Part shown: one piece after another, positions 12,001 through 23,099 of the stretch | Layout of the letters: the number at the start of each line of letters is the position of its first letter | How positions within the stretch are numbered: the first letter of the stretch is position 1 | DNA from: Symsagittifera roscoffensis | Taxonomy: Eukaryota > Xenacoelomorpha > Acoela > Convolutidae | Reading direction: 5' to 3' | NCBI RefSeq assembly: GCF_963678635.1 | Contig: NC_087070.1 | Coordinates: 1,914,512 to 1,978,511, forward strand | Length of the DNA: 64,000 bases | Translations under genes and position numbers: made by a program | Notes under the pieces: generated by a model | What the model was told of the DNA's origin: nothing | Seen by the model: the letters and a program-made list of their open reading frames with translations, nothing else | Database searches by the model: none

Positions 12001-15000
12001 TTACTGCAAAGATGGCGCTAAAAAACTTCGGTAAATAATTTTACTGGAGTTCAACTAAAATTTCATGGCTTACTCTTCTATATTAAGTCTGCGCGTTTGT
12101 TAACTAACTCGAAATTAGACCAAAAATCAAAAATTTCAAATTGATTTCTCTGGATACTGGGAGTTATTTTTTTGAAATTTTTAAGTCGTTCGAATTACGA
12201 CTGAAAGAGCTTTTATTTTTATATCACTCAACCTATTCTGGCGAGTATTTGTGGTACCTAATTTTGCGCGGAAAACAAAAAAAAGAAAAACTAAAACAGA
12301 CCCGAATACGAAGTTCCTCCCCATTTTCAATGGTCGGAACAAAAATTCGCATGTCGAACGGTATAATGCAATATGAGGCCACAAAATGATATAACAGGGG
12401 CCGATACGTATCAAGCCAAACAAAGAAGAAAAAAAAACAAAAAAAAAAGAAATTTTACACAGAGGCAAAATTGCACTTCGCATACACAAGCAAAAAAATG
12501 ACCGATAATGCTAGTGGGAAAAACTGAAGAGAAAAAAACTTTGAGTCTACAAAATTTTTTAAGTGACGCACGCCAATTATGATTCTAAATTATTGCTAAA
12601 TGATGCAAGCCAATTATGACGCATTAGCAGTACCATTTAATTCGAAAAAAAATTACCAACTAACATGCCTCAATTTATAGAGCGGACGCATTTTACTAGT
12701 ATACAAAAAAGTTCATTAAAAACATCCCACCCTGTCCCTCTCATTTTTTTTGCGGGTCTCCTTCCCTACCTCTACTTTAGAGACCCATGATACCTTGAAG
12801 CTGAAAAGCTTTTTTTAATATAATAGTCTGTGTTAATATCCTTAGCATTGGCTGCACTTAATAGCTGGTTATTTATCAAAATGAACACTTTCAAAATGAA
12901 CACATTTTGCCGCAACAATATTTGCGTCGCAACAATATTTCCAACTTAGGTTGGAAAAAAGAGAGTTCATACTATAACACAAGCTTTGCTTGTGTAAACA
13001 TATCGAGTAAAATTACAACCAACATAAAAAGATAATTTCTAATTTAAGAGTTAATTTCGAATAGGACACAAAATTTATCTGTGCCGTTAAATTTGTTGCT
13101 AACAAGCTTCCAGGAAATGAGACCAGATGAAGAGAGTCCTGTGAATAAAGTTATTTATGGGAAAAAGTCTAGTACCCAATTGCAATACCCTTGCTTATCG
13201 CAAGGGTAACAAAGAAAAAATAAGAATGGAAAAACTTATCAATCGATGCTATGTTAATAGTTTGTGCAAAATCCCCAGGATTAATCAGCAGCTTCAAAGC
13301 CTGTTTATATAGAGTCAGTTCCATAAGATTTCCCCGCTTTTTAAACTATTTTATTGATGAGCCAAGCTTTTCTTGCGTCTAAAGGTTTTTTTGTGTCTAG
13401 AACTCAAATGATTGCATGAAGTGACGTGTTTAAACATAGCCAAATGACAGTTGGAAAAGAGTAATGAACGCAAGGAAACTGAAAAAAAAACCGAATTGTT
13501 TTTTTTTTGAAAAATCTTCAACTTTTGAATTTCGAATAAAAAATTAGATGGCCTTAAAGTTCTTTGAATTTGTAGAACATTTTATGATGGATATTTTTTT
13601 GTTAAAATTAAGCCAATTTGAGAAAACTGGATCAATAAGTAAAACTTTTATTTTGCTGGGAAATCTGATAATTAATTTCCATTTTCAAAATTAGAAGTCG
13701 ATCACGTTTTTCGTGATCTTTACACTTTTGTTGTTCTTTTAATAATAGAAGGGAGCTGAACTTAAAAAGAAATCACAAGTCAAACCGCGAAAAAACAAAA
13801 ATGAGCGTGAACAAATTTTAAGACTTTTCCTGAGAAAAAACCAAAAAAAAAACATTAGCAAGACCTATATAAGAGTCTTCACTACGTTCATTACTCTTAA
13901 TTACTCTCGCTCTCCCCTCATTTTATCCTACCTGAGTGATCAGCATGTTGTCCACTACTATGGCCCACAGTCCACTACCAGTGTCCATCATGCCCAGATT
14001 GGCCTAAGCAGAATGAAAACAAATGATAATGGAAATCAAAAGCTACGACAAACTTTCAAAAGTCGGTGAGTTCAATTGTTCATAAGTTAAATAGTTAATT
14101 CACCAAAACAATCACTAACCGCAGTTGACAACCTCGATGCCAGCGTCATTTCCAGATTTCCTTTCAGCCCAGCAAGCGCCGGCACCAGAATAAACAGCTC
14201 CGTTACCGATCGAAACACCGGCCAATACTGGACTTTATCTAGCAACGCTCCCGCAGCTACAGTTCCCAATCCAGCTACTAGGAAAGGCACCATAATTTGC
14301 ACCAGAATTTTAGACATCGACTCCTGAGGACCTACACAATCCGAGGAGTGCTGATTCCAACCAGGTCCACTCTTGGAACCCACCTGCATCTGCTCTGGTC
14401 TCGAGACCCGGTGGTCTCCGATTAGAGCTGGTTTCGAACCATTATCACACCACTGCTTATTAGTGTCCGTATTGTCGAAGATAATCTGGAGAGACGACAA
14501 TGTTCTAACTTAAGTAAATTTTTGTTTTGATCTTTTTAATATTAGTGTAAGCAAATGTTTATTGAAATACTATCTTAACGAGTCGCTCTTTCGATTCAAT
14601 GAATGATAACATTTTGTTCAGATAAAGTTAAGTGTTTTTACATAAAAAGTATTGCATAAGCATTGCATAAAAGAAAACAAACGCGGATTTAGTTCATCGA
14701 ACCATACCAAGTCATATGAAGCTTGGATGATTTGGATTGTGAACTGCAAACTAGAATAGCCGGTTAATGTGCATGTTGCACACGAAGTTCCCACCAAAGT
14801 TATATTAGCAAAAAAAAACAGAAAAATGTTTGTTAATATTAGTTAGCCATTTTTTTTGGACTGCAAGCAAAAATTATCTTCCAATTATTTTAAAAACATG
14901 ACAATGACACTTAAATTCAAATGATATTGAACTTCTATCTCTCTTATGAGATAAAACTTCAGACCGTTTTTTCTTTTGACACCGAAGAGCATGTTCAGAA

Positions 15001-18000
15001 ACTTCTATAACTATCTAAATTACTATTTCACAGGATCGTCTTTCTAAATAGTTCATAAGTCGCGTTGCACCAATTCGCTAAAAAAAAAAGTAAAACAAAA
15101 ATATCACCGATAAAAAGTTGCAGTGTTTATGCGCTAAATGAACAAAAGGGCGAAAAAACTACTCCCGAAAAAAAACTACACCAATGATATGGTGATAGCT
15201 TTAATTTTTTAAACTCAAGAAAAACCTTTTAATGAGGACAATGAGAACGGCCAATACATCAGCGAGCTAGCTGAAGTCATTATTTCAAAACAAGAATTAG
15301 ATGTGTTTATTTCGTCAGGTTTCACCAACAAATAATTTAGAAACCTCAAGATTTTTTTCTTTAAAACCTCTTTCAAGGGAACTAACTTAATGAAAAATTT
15401 CAGGGAAAGAACAAAAAGAGGTCAGATATGAGAACCCGCATACGAGGTACAAAAATAGTTCTAATAAATAGTATTGCCAAAGTGGTTTACAAGCCACTGA
15501 AACCAATAAAAAATCAATGGGAAGAACTTCAAAGAAAAAATATATGGCCTTAAAGCTCTTATGAATGACAACTTTTTGATAATATTAAACCAATGTGAGA
15601 AAAATGGATCAATCGGTAATCTTAGTATTCAACTGAGAAATCTGAAAAAATCCACTTTCGAAACTAATGTCGATCACGTTTTTAGTGACCTTTACACTTT
15701 TGCTGTTTGAAAGTGGAGTTTGTCTTTCTTTTGACACCGAACATGATCTTTATCTACACCGAGAAAACTATTTTTACTGAAACAAAAACTATCACGACAA
15801 AACTGAGGAACCTCATAAAAACTCCATTTATCGTGCAATGGTACTTTCAGGTTAAACCGGTCAGTCAGTGTCACTACAAAGAAAACTTCCTTATCTATTT
15901 CTTACGGTACACTCAAAAAAGCTGCCGTATAAACAAGAACAAAAATATTATGTTTTAAAGTGGTTACTTTAAGCTGACGGAGGATTCAATAGATCGAGAG
16001 GATTCAACACCAGTAATTATTCAATAAAAAAAACTGTTTAACAAAAAAGATAAGTAAGGAATATCAAATGTACTATTAAAACTGGACCACAAGATCTAGT
16101 CACTCAATAGTCTGATGAAGCTGAACAAAAAACATTATCTAGATATGCATAAAAACAAATAAGTCAATGTTACCCAGAAAAAAACGCAGTTGAACCCTTG
16201 CTGATTGTAAAATTACAGCATAAATGTCACATTAAAAGTACAATAAAAGCAGGTCCCAAATAGAAACAAAAATAGATTAGATCACGAATCTATTACCAAA
16301 AAAAAATATTGAACACATGTTAAATCTTCATTCAAATGAAATGAATGACAAAACGAGTTAAGAAGGCGATGTAGAAATATAAAACTGTGAAAAAAAAAAA
16401 CAAAGCAAAAGCCTCAAAGTTAGCCGGGTATCAAAGATGAAGAATTCCTTGAACTTCAAAGAAATAAAAGTCGAAATCAAAGCCACTATTCTATGATACA
16501 ACCAACCATCAATTTCACGACAAGACGCGCATAAGCACCTGGACGCTTTGGATCGGACGGCGCAAAACAGCAATTTGACAAACTAAAACGAATGCGTAAG
16601 TCGATGAATTGAAGTCATCGACAAAAATGACCGGAAATAGACTGCATCTTTGCTACACAATGTTCCTAAAACATTGCAAAACAGGAGCTTTCTGCAAAAA
16701 ATCATGCAAATTGATCATAATTATGCGCGTTTTATCAGATACGGAGGACTGGGCATCAGTTAACAAAGCAAATTGAGCAACTTTTTATTGAAAAGTTTGA
16801 AAAATTTAAACAAGAAAATTTTGAAAAACTCAATAAAATCAAATTGAGGATAAAAACTAGGAATATTTTAAAATTGGTGTGTACATAACGCAACTAAAAC
16901 TGACCTCTACAAACAATACTATCAAGAAACAATCAAGTCCTCAAACACTACAGTACAAAAATCGTTGGAGCTACTCCAATAAGAAGGTACACAATGTCGT
17001 TGGCTTCTAATCTCTCTCAAAAGCTCGACATGTACTTAATGAAGAATAAACTCAACGACGCCCATCACTCACGATATGATGGAAAACTGAGCGACATCTC
17101 AGCAGTGTGTGAATGCGGCGAAGTGAATTCTGTTGAACATGTAATGATTTGCTAGCTTAACAAAGTGACCATTTTATCACAAAACGTGATACGAGACATT
17201 AGTGCACAAAGGCTACAGATGACGGGCAAAGATGTGTCCAATGAACCTGCTCTAAGTACAAAATATACGCAAAATATCACGTCAGAAAAAAAACGCAACT
17301 TTTTTTTGCGACAACAAACAAATCCACAGGAACAGATTAACATTTAAGAGCGCATAAAAATGCAAAGCGAAATCATTACGGAGAAAAAAGTTTAAATATA
17401 GAGCCTGCTTTGTTCACCCCTCCTTCTCTCCTCTTCGTGCTATGGGTAAGTAAGGAGGTATAACAACATGTTCCAAGCTACTGAGCCTTCAAATTGAATC
17501 CAAAAGATCGACAAATATTTGGAGAGCTGTTGGTCAAAATGAAAACTATTACTACAGATAATTCAAAACTGGGAAAAAATTATGCAGCTTCGAACGATAA
17601 ATTCCCTGCTATGCGTGTTTTTAGAAGCCATTTAAATATTTTCAAATTTTTGGCTATAGGTTTTCGGATACCCCTCATGCACAGAATTTTAAATTTTGAG
17701 CATTTTTCATTTACTAGAAACTGCAAGAGAGTTTGAACACAGAGGCGAAGCTGCGCTTCGCAAACACTTGCCAGAACACGACCAAAAAGCAGCTCTATCA
17801 AATGACATCAGAAACAGTAGAAATAAGGCTCAGTAAAAACTCGAATTAGCAAAAATCTTCGACCTAGCAAATTTGAGTCTCACGCACTACCCATTCAGCC
17901 ACGAATGCTTAAAGTTATTCGAGTATTTCAAGACTTTTGCCTGAAAAAAAAACAATCGAAAAAACCATCAAGGCTTATATAAATGAAAATCACTTCGTTA

Positions 18001-18788
18001 TTTTACACTAAACAAGAAAAAGAATAGTTGTGAAACATATATTAAATGGAAGTCAAAACTGGAAAAAAAATCACAAATAATTTGAACATAACAAAACAAC
18101 GCAATTCCTAGCAGTGTGGATTTAGAGGATGGTCGGGCGGAAGCCTCCTCTCCTCTGTCCTGCCGCCCCCCTTTGATACAATTTAACAACATCCATTTTT
18201 GACTGACCGACCCCAAGACTGAAGGAGATTCTTAAATGTCAAAAGTAGTTCATAAATATAAATTTGAAAATACTCAATAAAAAAACCGCCAAGCCTAAAT
18301 AATGATTAATCGGGTATTAAAAACGCAGGTATTAAAATCGGGTATTAAAAACGCGGGTATTAAAATGCGCGGATGTACATTTAATCAACCGTGCGAGGGG
18401 ATTTTTCGAAATTCAAGCATACAGGCTACTTCTACCTTCTCAACTGATGGCGGCGCACAAGATTCATGCAAAAATTGATCACGTCTTCGATCCCGCTCGG
18501 CACTTGAGCTGTCTCGGTCAAATCCTGCTCCAATTCCGCTCGGCTCAGAGTGAACCTCAGTAGTTGCCGACGGATATTCACTCGATGTTTCGGTCCCGCT
18601 CATTTTTCGCCTTCTCAACTTCGAGTCGGACTGAACGCGTTGTTCTTCCGAGTAGAAATACGAAGTCAAATTGTTGAAATTTGTAGGAGATCCGAACGTA
18701 TCTGTTTGTGTCTTGTCGTTCGCATCCGAAACCGATTCCCGGGAATTCAAACCATCTACCTCGAGATTGACATTTTCCTCGGGTAATT
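5856..18788 (-). CDS. SLC41: SLC41/MgtE-family divalent cation (Mg2+) transporter, seven exons recovered
   Basis: Product: multi-pass membrane transporter of the SLC41 family, related to bacterial MgtE, moving Mg2+ and possibly other divalent cations. Exons in transcript order: 18788-18436, 14485-14120, 14003-13932, 10236-10089, 7756-7568, 7199-6622, 6023-5856 (TAA at 5858-5856). All junctions are GT-AG and the reading phases agree. Two MgtE-like halves are visible. The first has [40 protein letters not shown] and [18 protein letters not shown]; the second has [10 protein letters not shown], a [12 protein letters not shown] segment and [19 protein letters not shown]. The acidic residue in each PDN...P...GD-type motif corresponds to the pore cation site known in MgtE. 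The N-terminal exon is hydrophilic and begins in phase, so at least one upstream exon with the start codon is missing. SLC41A1, A2 and A3 cannot be separated here. Introns are full of repeats. Confidence 0.93.
6622..7199 (-). CDS. SLC41: SLC41 exon with second MgtE repeat start
   Basis: 578 nt, phases agree with both neighbours. Encodes two membrane segments, the [15 protein letters not shown] motif, a [20 protein letters not shown] segment, a hydrophilic loop, and further membrane segments ending CLASFIQ before the donor GTCAGT (6621-6616). The exact acceptor (AATAG at 7201-7200) was chosen by phase; an upstream alternative exists. Confidence 0.85.
7568..7756 (-). CDS. SLC41: SLC41 exon with NPDN...AASLGDLIT motif
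   Basis: 189 nt. Encodes [20 protein letters not shown] followed directly by GDLIT, the most conserved cation-pathway motif of the family, then two membrane segments. Acceptor GCTAG at 7758-7757; the donor GTGTAA at 7567 was chosen to keep phase. Confidence 0.88.
7960..8250 (+). repeat. dispersed repeat family B, partial copy
   Basis: Matches the 3' half of the 10690-11311 copy: TTTCATGGCTTATTCTTCTA, CTCGAAATTAGGCTAAAA, GTCGTTCGAATCACGACTGA, and the terminal AAGTTCCTCCCCATTTTCAA. Lies in the SLC41 intron between exons 10089-10236 and 7568-7756. Confidence 0.55.
8590..8695. repeat. short imperfect tandem repeat
   Basis: About four units of roughly 25 bp built on ATTATTGCTAAACATCCAAA, in an SLC41 intron. 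Confidence 0.6.
8727..9310 (-). repeat. dispersed repeat family B, inverted copy
   Basis: Reads as the reverse complement of 10690-11311 with moderate divergence: it starts GTTCCGACCATTGGAAATGG, continues CCGCGCAAAATCAGGTACC, and ends ATGGTCGGAAGATACTGTGC then GCACAGCAACCGGCTATCC. Together with the plus-oriented copy it flanks the SLC41 exon at 10089-10236. Confidence 0.7.
9436..9900. repeat. SINE-like repeat family A, copy 1
   Basis: Shares its whole length with 11440-11794 and 12468-12950: CAGAGGCAAAGTTG, two AATTATGA-containing direct repeats, ATGCCTCAATTTATAAAGCG, the tRNA-like block, then GTCTGTGTTAATATTCTTAG and AATATTTGCGACTTAGGTTG. Only this copy keeps the B box. Confidence 0.6.
9706..9781 (-). 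other. tRNA-like Pol III promoter block of a SINE
   Basis: On the minus strand TAGCGTAGAGGTAGG fits an A box and GGGTTCGAACCTGG fits a B box about 33 nt further on, the tRNA spacing. No complete cloverleaf can be folded by eye, so this is a SINE head or tRNA pseudogene and not a working tRNA. Confidence 0.6.
9970..9997. repeat. (TTTC)n microsatellite
   Basis: Six to seven units of CTTT with one interruption, in an SLC41 intron near the exon at 10089-10236. Confidence 0.85.
10089..10236 (-). CDS. SLC41: SLC41 exon ([12 protein letters not shown] segment)
   Basis: 148 nt, phase 0 to phase 1. Encodes [20 protein letters not shown] and [14 protein letters not shown], two hydrophobic helices of the first half. 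Acceptor TTTCAG at 10238-10237, donor GTGAGA at 10088. It sits between inverted copies of repeat family B. Confidence 0.9.
10690..11311 (+). repeat. dispersed repeat family B, plus-oriented copy
   Basis: Runs from AAGGATAGCCGGGGGCTGTG to CCATTTTCAATGGTCGGAAC. Its 3' part is included in the 1028-bp tandem duplication, so the family B 3' portion recurs at about 11799-12340. Confidence 0.65.
10767..11794 (+). repeat. 1028-bp tandem duplication, unit 1
   Basis: Starts AAGAAGCTTTTTCATTTTTT and ends GAAAAGCTTTTTTTAAT. It is nearly identical to the next 1027 bp, differing by a few substitutions and poly-A/T length changes. The unit fuses part of repeat family B to repeat family A. Lies in the SLC41 intron 10237-13931. 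Confidence 0.92.
11795..12821 (+). repeat. 1028-bp tandem duplication, unit 2
   Basis: Second copy of the unit, offset 1028 bp from the first. It is followed by the remaining family A tail (GTCTGTGTTAATATCCTTAG), which is absent between the units, showing that duplication cut inside a family A element. Long frames in this region are shadows of the duplicated repeat. Confidence 0.92.
13430..13905 (+). repeat. dispersed repeat family C, copy 3
   Basis: The best-preserved copy with copy 4: GAAAAGAGTAATGAACGCAA, GGCCTTAAAGTTCTTTGAAT, GAAGTCGATCACGTTTTTCG, AATCACAAGTCAAACCGCG and the terminal GACCTATATAAGAGTCTTCA then CTACGTTCATTACTCTTAA. Ends only ~25 bp from the SLC41 exon at 13932. Confidence 0.7.
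13932..14003 (-). CDS. SLC41: SLC41 exon, 24 codons
   Basis: Encodes [20 protein letters not shown] and LITQ, matching the short linker after the [14 protein letters not shown] motif in SLC41 proteins. Acceptor CTTAG at 14005-14004, donor GTAGGA at 13931. Phase 0 on both sides. Confidence 0.92.
14120..14485 (-). CDS. SLC41: SLC41 exon with first MgtE membrane segments
   Basis: 122 codons, phase 0 on both sides. About 60 hydrophilic residues, then [31 protein letters not shown] and [20 protein letters not shown] followed by TA before the donor GTTAGT (14119). The acceptor is a strong TCGTCTCTCCAG (AG 14487-14486). Confidence 0.93.
14506..16900. other. SLC41 intron 14486-18435, upstream part
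   Basis: AT-rich intron. It contains fragments of repeat family B (AATAGCCGGTTAATGTGC near 14754) and of family C (near 15530-15740, with GGCCTTAAAGCTCTTATGAA and GTCGATCACGTTTTTAGTGA). No exon recognised. Confidence 0.4.
16903..17155 (+). pseudogene. 3' end of a non-LTR retrotransposon ORF (fragment)
   Basis: An open frame on the plus strand ending in TAG at 17153-17155. The last part encodes [20 protein letters not shown] and then [16 protein letters not shown]. The CxCGxx(x)ExxxHxxxxC pattern is typical of the cysteine-rich tail after the RT or RNase H domain in LINE-type elements. Everything upstream (RT, endonuclease) is absent, so this is a 5'-truncated relic inside the SLC41 intron, antisense to the gene. 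Confidence 0.6.
17728..17915 (-). repeat. tRNA-derived SINE family 2, degenerate copy
   Basis: On the minus strand AAGCATTCGTGGCTGAATGG resembles the A box of a Leu/Ser-type tRNA; the tail, read on plus, has ACAGAGGCGAAGCTGCGC. The better copy is at 27498-27690. Confidence 0.5.
18436..18788 (-). CDS. SLC41: SLC41 N-terminal cytosolic exon
   Basis: 353 nt. Acceptor TACTGCAG (18790-18789), donor GTAGAA (18435-18430), phase 0 into the next exon. Encodes a hydrophilic Ser/Glu-rich stretch with [12 protein letters not shown] and [12 protein letters not shown], as expected for the variable cytosolic N-terminus of SLC41 proteins. Assignment rests on phase, strand and position, not on conserved residues. 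It starts in an incomplete codon, so the start codon lies further upstream and was not found. Confidence 0.65.
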
Positions 18789-18799
18789 CTGCAGTATAG

Positions 18800-20541
18800 A
18801 CTAGGAACATATAACTAGGTCAAGCTCCTTTAATGTTTAAATTTAAAATAAACTTGAGCTGCATATAAGCAGATATCAGCAAAGTGGAAAAATACAAGTA
18901 AACAACCATTATATTTATTTACATATACGTTTATGGATGTACTGAGACTATAAAAATCAAGTTGCCGCAAATGGTACTTGTATAAATACACTTCTGCAAA
19001 CAAATTTAACAGATCCGGATCGGAAGAAAAATTAATTTGATATCCAAATTACCAGCGAAATCGAAAATGAAAAATCTTTTGAAAGCTGAAAGGTATTTGA
19101 GACGTCTTAAGTAAACTTTGAACCCGATCTTTGATTTGGTAATTACCTCATGCTTCGTTTAGCGTGACTCAGTATTTTTTCATATTTCAGACAAAAAATT
19201 TTCTTCGATGACCAGGAAAAAGATTTTACTCACCAGCAAATAGGATTCTGTCTTTTCCACATTGACTACGAACATAAAATAGTACCAATGAAAGCAATTG
19301 AAGCACAAATTGAATACAACAAAACTATATAACTGTGCCGCGTTCTAAAATTTGGAAGGTGTTTAAATGATATTCCCCTGCCCGTAACATCCAAAAACTA
19401 TGATAATTAGGGCACATTAGCATATAAATCAAAATAATTCCCCTTGCGAGGGCAGATAAGCCCAAAAACAGGAGCGGGGATGCGAAAAAGAAGAGATTTA
19501 TTGTTGCCCACTTAATCCTCAGCGGTCTTAGCCCATTAAAGCAACAATATCCGCTCGTCATATCCTGGTCTTAACAGTGATGTCCGTTGAGTAATAACCA
19601 TTTGCTTAGCTATCGATTGAACAAATTGTGTTTGAAAACTTGTCAGTGAAAGTGATTTAATCAATAACGTAATGGTTTCATCAATTTTGCTTCAATGCTT
19701 GAATTGGTTGCAGTTTAAAATGGAAAAACTTCTCTTAAATTGCAACCAATTATTTCAAATTGAAAACAACTACTCTTAAAAAAGGGGTTAGAGGCATAAG
19801 TCTGAGCCCATTCAAAGAGTAGGGAAGCAACGAGGAATTTTGATCCAATTGCACATATTGTATTTCATGAGGTCAGAGATGCAAAAAACAACCGTTTCAA
19901 AGAAGTATTAGTTTTCTTCCATCAGTAAGATTCGAAAGCATGGTTTGGACATGGGTTCCAAAAACTAAGAAAATAATCTTATCAAACTACTTGGATTAAA
20001 CAAAAATTTGGTTCGCCGATATTATTACCTAAGTTTCAATAATGGAAAAATGGAATATTGAGTAGCTACAATAAAAATTTGTATTTTCTATCTATTTTCT
20101 CTCTTTTAAACAGAGTTTTTTTCTGGTATGCTTATTTCTCTAATATTAATAGAAATGAATGAGGATGTCAGTTACCTTGATGGTAACTAATTGGTACGAA
20201 TCAATTGGAACTTGAAAAAAAAATTTCAGCAAGACATCATTAGAAAAAAGCGGTTTTGCGGCTGCGCTTACTTGAAGAAAACCATTCAAGTAGCTATTAC
20301 CCTAATTTTCACCTCACCGAACAACAAATGATAACTTTTAATTTTGATTTCCATTAAAGAAAAAATAGCTTCGGTTTCTGTCGAATATTAGGAGGTCCTT
20401 TGAAGCTCATTTTACTCAGCTAAATTGCCCAAAATCTAAGCCTATATTGAAGTATCACAAAATTGTCAAACTGGATTTTCTTACAGACTTGTTTTCAAAC
20501 TTATTGTATTCAAATCAACTACCAAATGTAGAGACCGTTTT
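18800..20541. other. non-coding stretch upstream of the recovered SLC41 exons
   Basis: AT-rich. Expected to hold the SLC41 first exon(s) or promoter, but no start codon with a donor of the right phase was convincing. Confidence 0.3.
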
Positions 20542-21079
20542 GTTCCGACTTTCGATACAAAAGTGACGGAATATTTGTGCTCGGGGTGCGTTTTTTTTCT
20601 TCAGACATATTTCGATTTTTTAACTAGCCATTTTTGACGGAATTTTTCTATATCATTCGAAAGGTATTGTTGTCCTAAGCTCAAATTTGAAAAGATATTA
20701 CACCTCTGATCAATTTTCGTAAAGTTATGGGGGTTTAAAGATTGTCATTTTGCCCAATTTGGGACAATTAACGCGCGATACATTTCGCGCTATTAACGCG
20801 TAAGCGGAGATATAATCCGTCTTATAAATCGTTCCAAATTGGTTGAAGGAAGCTTACTTGCCATAATTCATTTGTTACAAGGAACGAAATCTATCCCTTT
20901 GTACTTTATATGGTGTGTGGGGGGATGATTTTCATTTAAAAAAATTTCAAATTTTAGAAAAAAAAATTTTTTTTCTTTTAATTTTATTTCATTAAATTTT
21001 TTAATGTTATTACTGCTCCACAAACCTTAAAAGGCAGTCGGAACATTCAGGGCTTCGCCCTGATACGAACATTCTTGTT
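20542..21079 (+). mobile_element. MITE family D, copy 1
   Basis: ~540-bp non-autonomous element. Starts GTTCCGACTTTCGATACAAA and ends with GCAGTCGGAAC, the hairpin CAGGGCTTCGCCCTG and ATACGAACATTCTTGTT. GTTCCGACT and AGTCGGAAC are exact inverted repeats. The interior has AATTAACGCGCGATA, ATTTCGCGCTATTAACGCG and a TGTGTGGGGGGATGATTTTC block. Confidence 0.75.
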
Positions 21080-22275
21080 AGTGTTTTAAATAGGGGATAT
21101 TTGGCTTAAATAGTTTCAGACTCCCATATATTGATCCGATCGTTTTTTAACGCGTTAGTTGGAACTAAAATTGTACATCTTTTTGCGTTTTCCAAGACTG
21201 GTGGGCGTATGAACTTCGGTTTTTAAATCTTCATAGTCGATAGTGTTTCATACAACAATTTTGTTTTCAGCTCAATTGGCGTCTATCACAGTATTATCGG
21301 CTTAGTTATCGCAAAATATTTCTGAACGTTGGTTTAATACTAACTTTTGTGTTTCTCGAAATTTTTGTTTGTCTTTAGTCAGGCATTTTTCAATATCTTT
21401 GTAATTCACTCTTTATCGACGTTAAAGCTTCCTTTTTACTTGCAGTCCGCTAGTTTACAATGTTTTGTTTGTGTAGTACCGCAAGTTGTATGAAGCTCCG
21501 CTTTGCCTCTGCCTAATGGATTTTTTTAAAACAAATAATCGTCTTTGACTCTTCTGAACGCATTTTTTGGCAATATAGTAGCCTCACGAGTTCGGCGCTG
21601 TGTATATGTTTTATTTAGGGATTCTTTAGTGCACAAAATGTAGTTGATTAACGATGCTAGTGCTTCGCTCCGAGCGCGCTACTTTGATCGATGTTTCGAC
21701 TTTAGTTCGAATTGGCCAATGTTTTGACCAAGATCGATTCACCCAAAAGATCGACCAAACTCATACGTCCCATTAATAGTTCGGCAATTTATAACGTGTT
21801 TTTTTAAAGTTTACTATGAAAACAATAAACAAAAAATTGTCATTTGTAAAAAACGCTGAAACGTTTAACGATTGTCTGCCGCCTAAGCCTTTAGATCTAG
21901 AAACTTTACGGTAACCTTTGGATTTCATGCGTTATTGTACAAAACTCTCCTAGAGAGACTGTTGGTAAACCCATAACTCTGATAGAATATTTCTTTTTCC
22001 AAGATTTTATAATAAAAATTTAACCGATTCATGGCTTTGATATAGTTCGACTTTATCTTTCGACCCAGTTCGACTGCATGCGTTGATTCAGTTCGTTTTT
22101 ATGTTTTCACTTTCATTTCGTTTATAGACCCTGCGCGACAGTGAATTTCTGGTCAAGCTAAGATATCTGGCTCGACCTATTCGACGGAAATATAAGGTCA
22201 AAATATCGACCCTGGTAGCGCGAGGCCTTAAAACAGGCTATGAGATAAACTTTGGGCTGGTGTCTAGATTTAACT

Positions 22276-22813
22276 GTTCCGACTTTCGATACGAAAGTAA
22301 CGGAATATTTGTGCTCGGGGTGGGTTTTTTTTTCTTCAGACAAATTTCGACTTTTTAACTAGCCATTTTTGACGGAGTTTTTTTAAATCATTCGAAAAGT
22401 ATTGTTGTCTTGTGCTCAAATTTGAAAAAATATTTTACCTGTGATCATTTTTCGTAAAGTTACGGGTGTTTAAAGATTGCCATTTTGGCCAATTCGGGAC
22501 AATTAACGCGCGATATATTTCGCGCTATTAACGCGTAAGCGGAGATTTAATCAGTCTTGTAAATCGTTCCAAATTGGTTGAAAGAAGCTTACTTGCCATA
22601 ATTCATTTGTTACAAGGAACGAAATCTATCCCTTTGTACTTTATATGGTGTGTGGGGGGATGATTTTCATTAAAAAAAATTTCAAATTTTAGAAAAAAAA
22701 AATTTTTTTCTTTTAATTTTATTTCATTAAATTTTTTAATGTTATTACTGCTCCACAAACCTTAAAAGGCAGTCGGAACATTCAGGGCTTCGCCTGATAC
22801 CAGCAGTCTTGTT
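22276..22813 (+). mobile_element. MITE family D, copy 2
   Basis: Same structure and orientation as copy 1 and highly similar; the 5' end carries the perfect hairpin ACTTTCGATACGAAAGT. Ends GATACCAGCAGTCTTGTT. Confidence 0.78.
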
Positions 22814-22989
22814 TCATTTTAAAATCTGAAGTGCCAATTAATTGATGCTCATTCGGAGTTCGATCCTTCGTCATATAAAAGTGTCGACCTTCAGGGCCAC
22901 GGAAAAATTTTGATTGATCATCGTTATCAAACAAATTTCTCAATCAAGCAGAAAAACTTAATCGTCAGTAAGTATACAAATACTACATG

Positions 22990-23088
22990 AACCAATCAGA
23001 ATCGAGATTAGAAAGCAAACTTACGAAATATATAATTATTAAATAGTTTTTCCGTACTTTTTCAATCTGATCTCGATTCTGATTGGCT
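22990..23088. repeat. inverted repeat, 19-bp arms
   Basis: AACCAATCAGAATCGAGAT (22990-23008) pairs with 23070-23088, 17 of 19 exact, around a ~60-bp loop. Possibly the ends of a very small MITE. Confidence 0.75.
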
Positions 23089-23099
23089 AATATACTATT

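Noticed and set aside
11114-12489. Frames of 73-102 codons on both strands
   Set aside because: All fall in the 1028-bp tandem repeat, contain AT-rich simple sequence and are broken between the two copies.
16358-16573. 71-codon minus-strand Cys-rich frame
   Set aside because: No splice sites, no family match, lies in an SLC41 intron; looks like chance.
19325-19561. Minus-strand 78-codon hydrophobic frame (INLFFFASPLLFLGLSALAR)
   Set aside because: Resembles a membrane helix, but lacks an acceptor, a donor and any family match; also not in phase with the SLC41 N-terminal exon.
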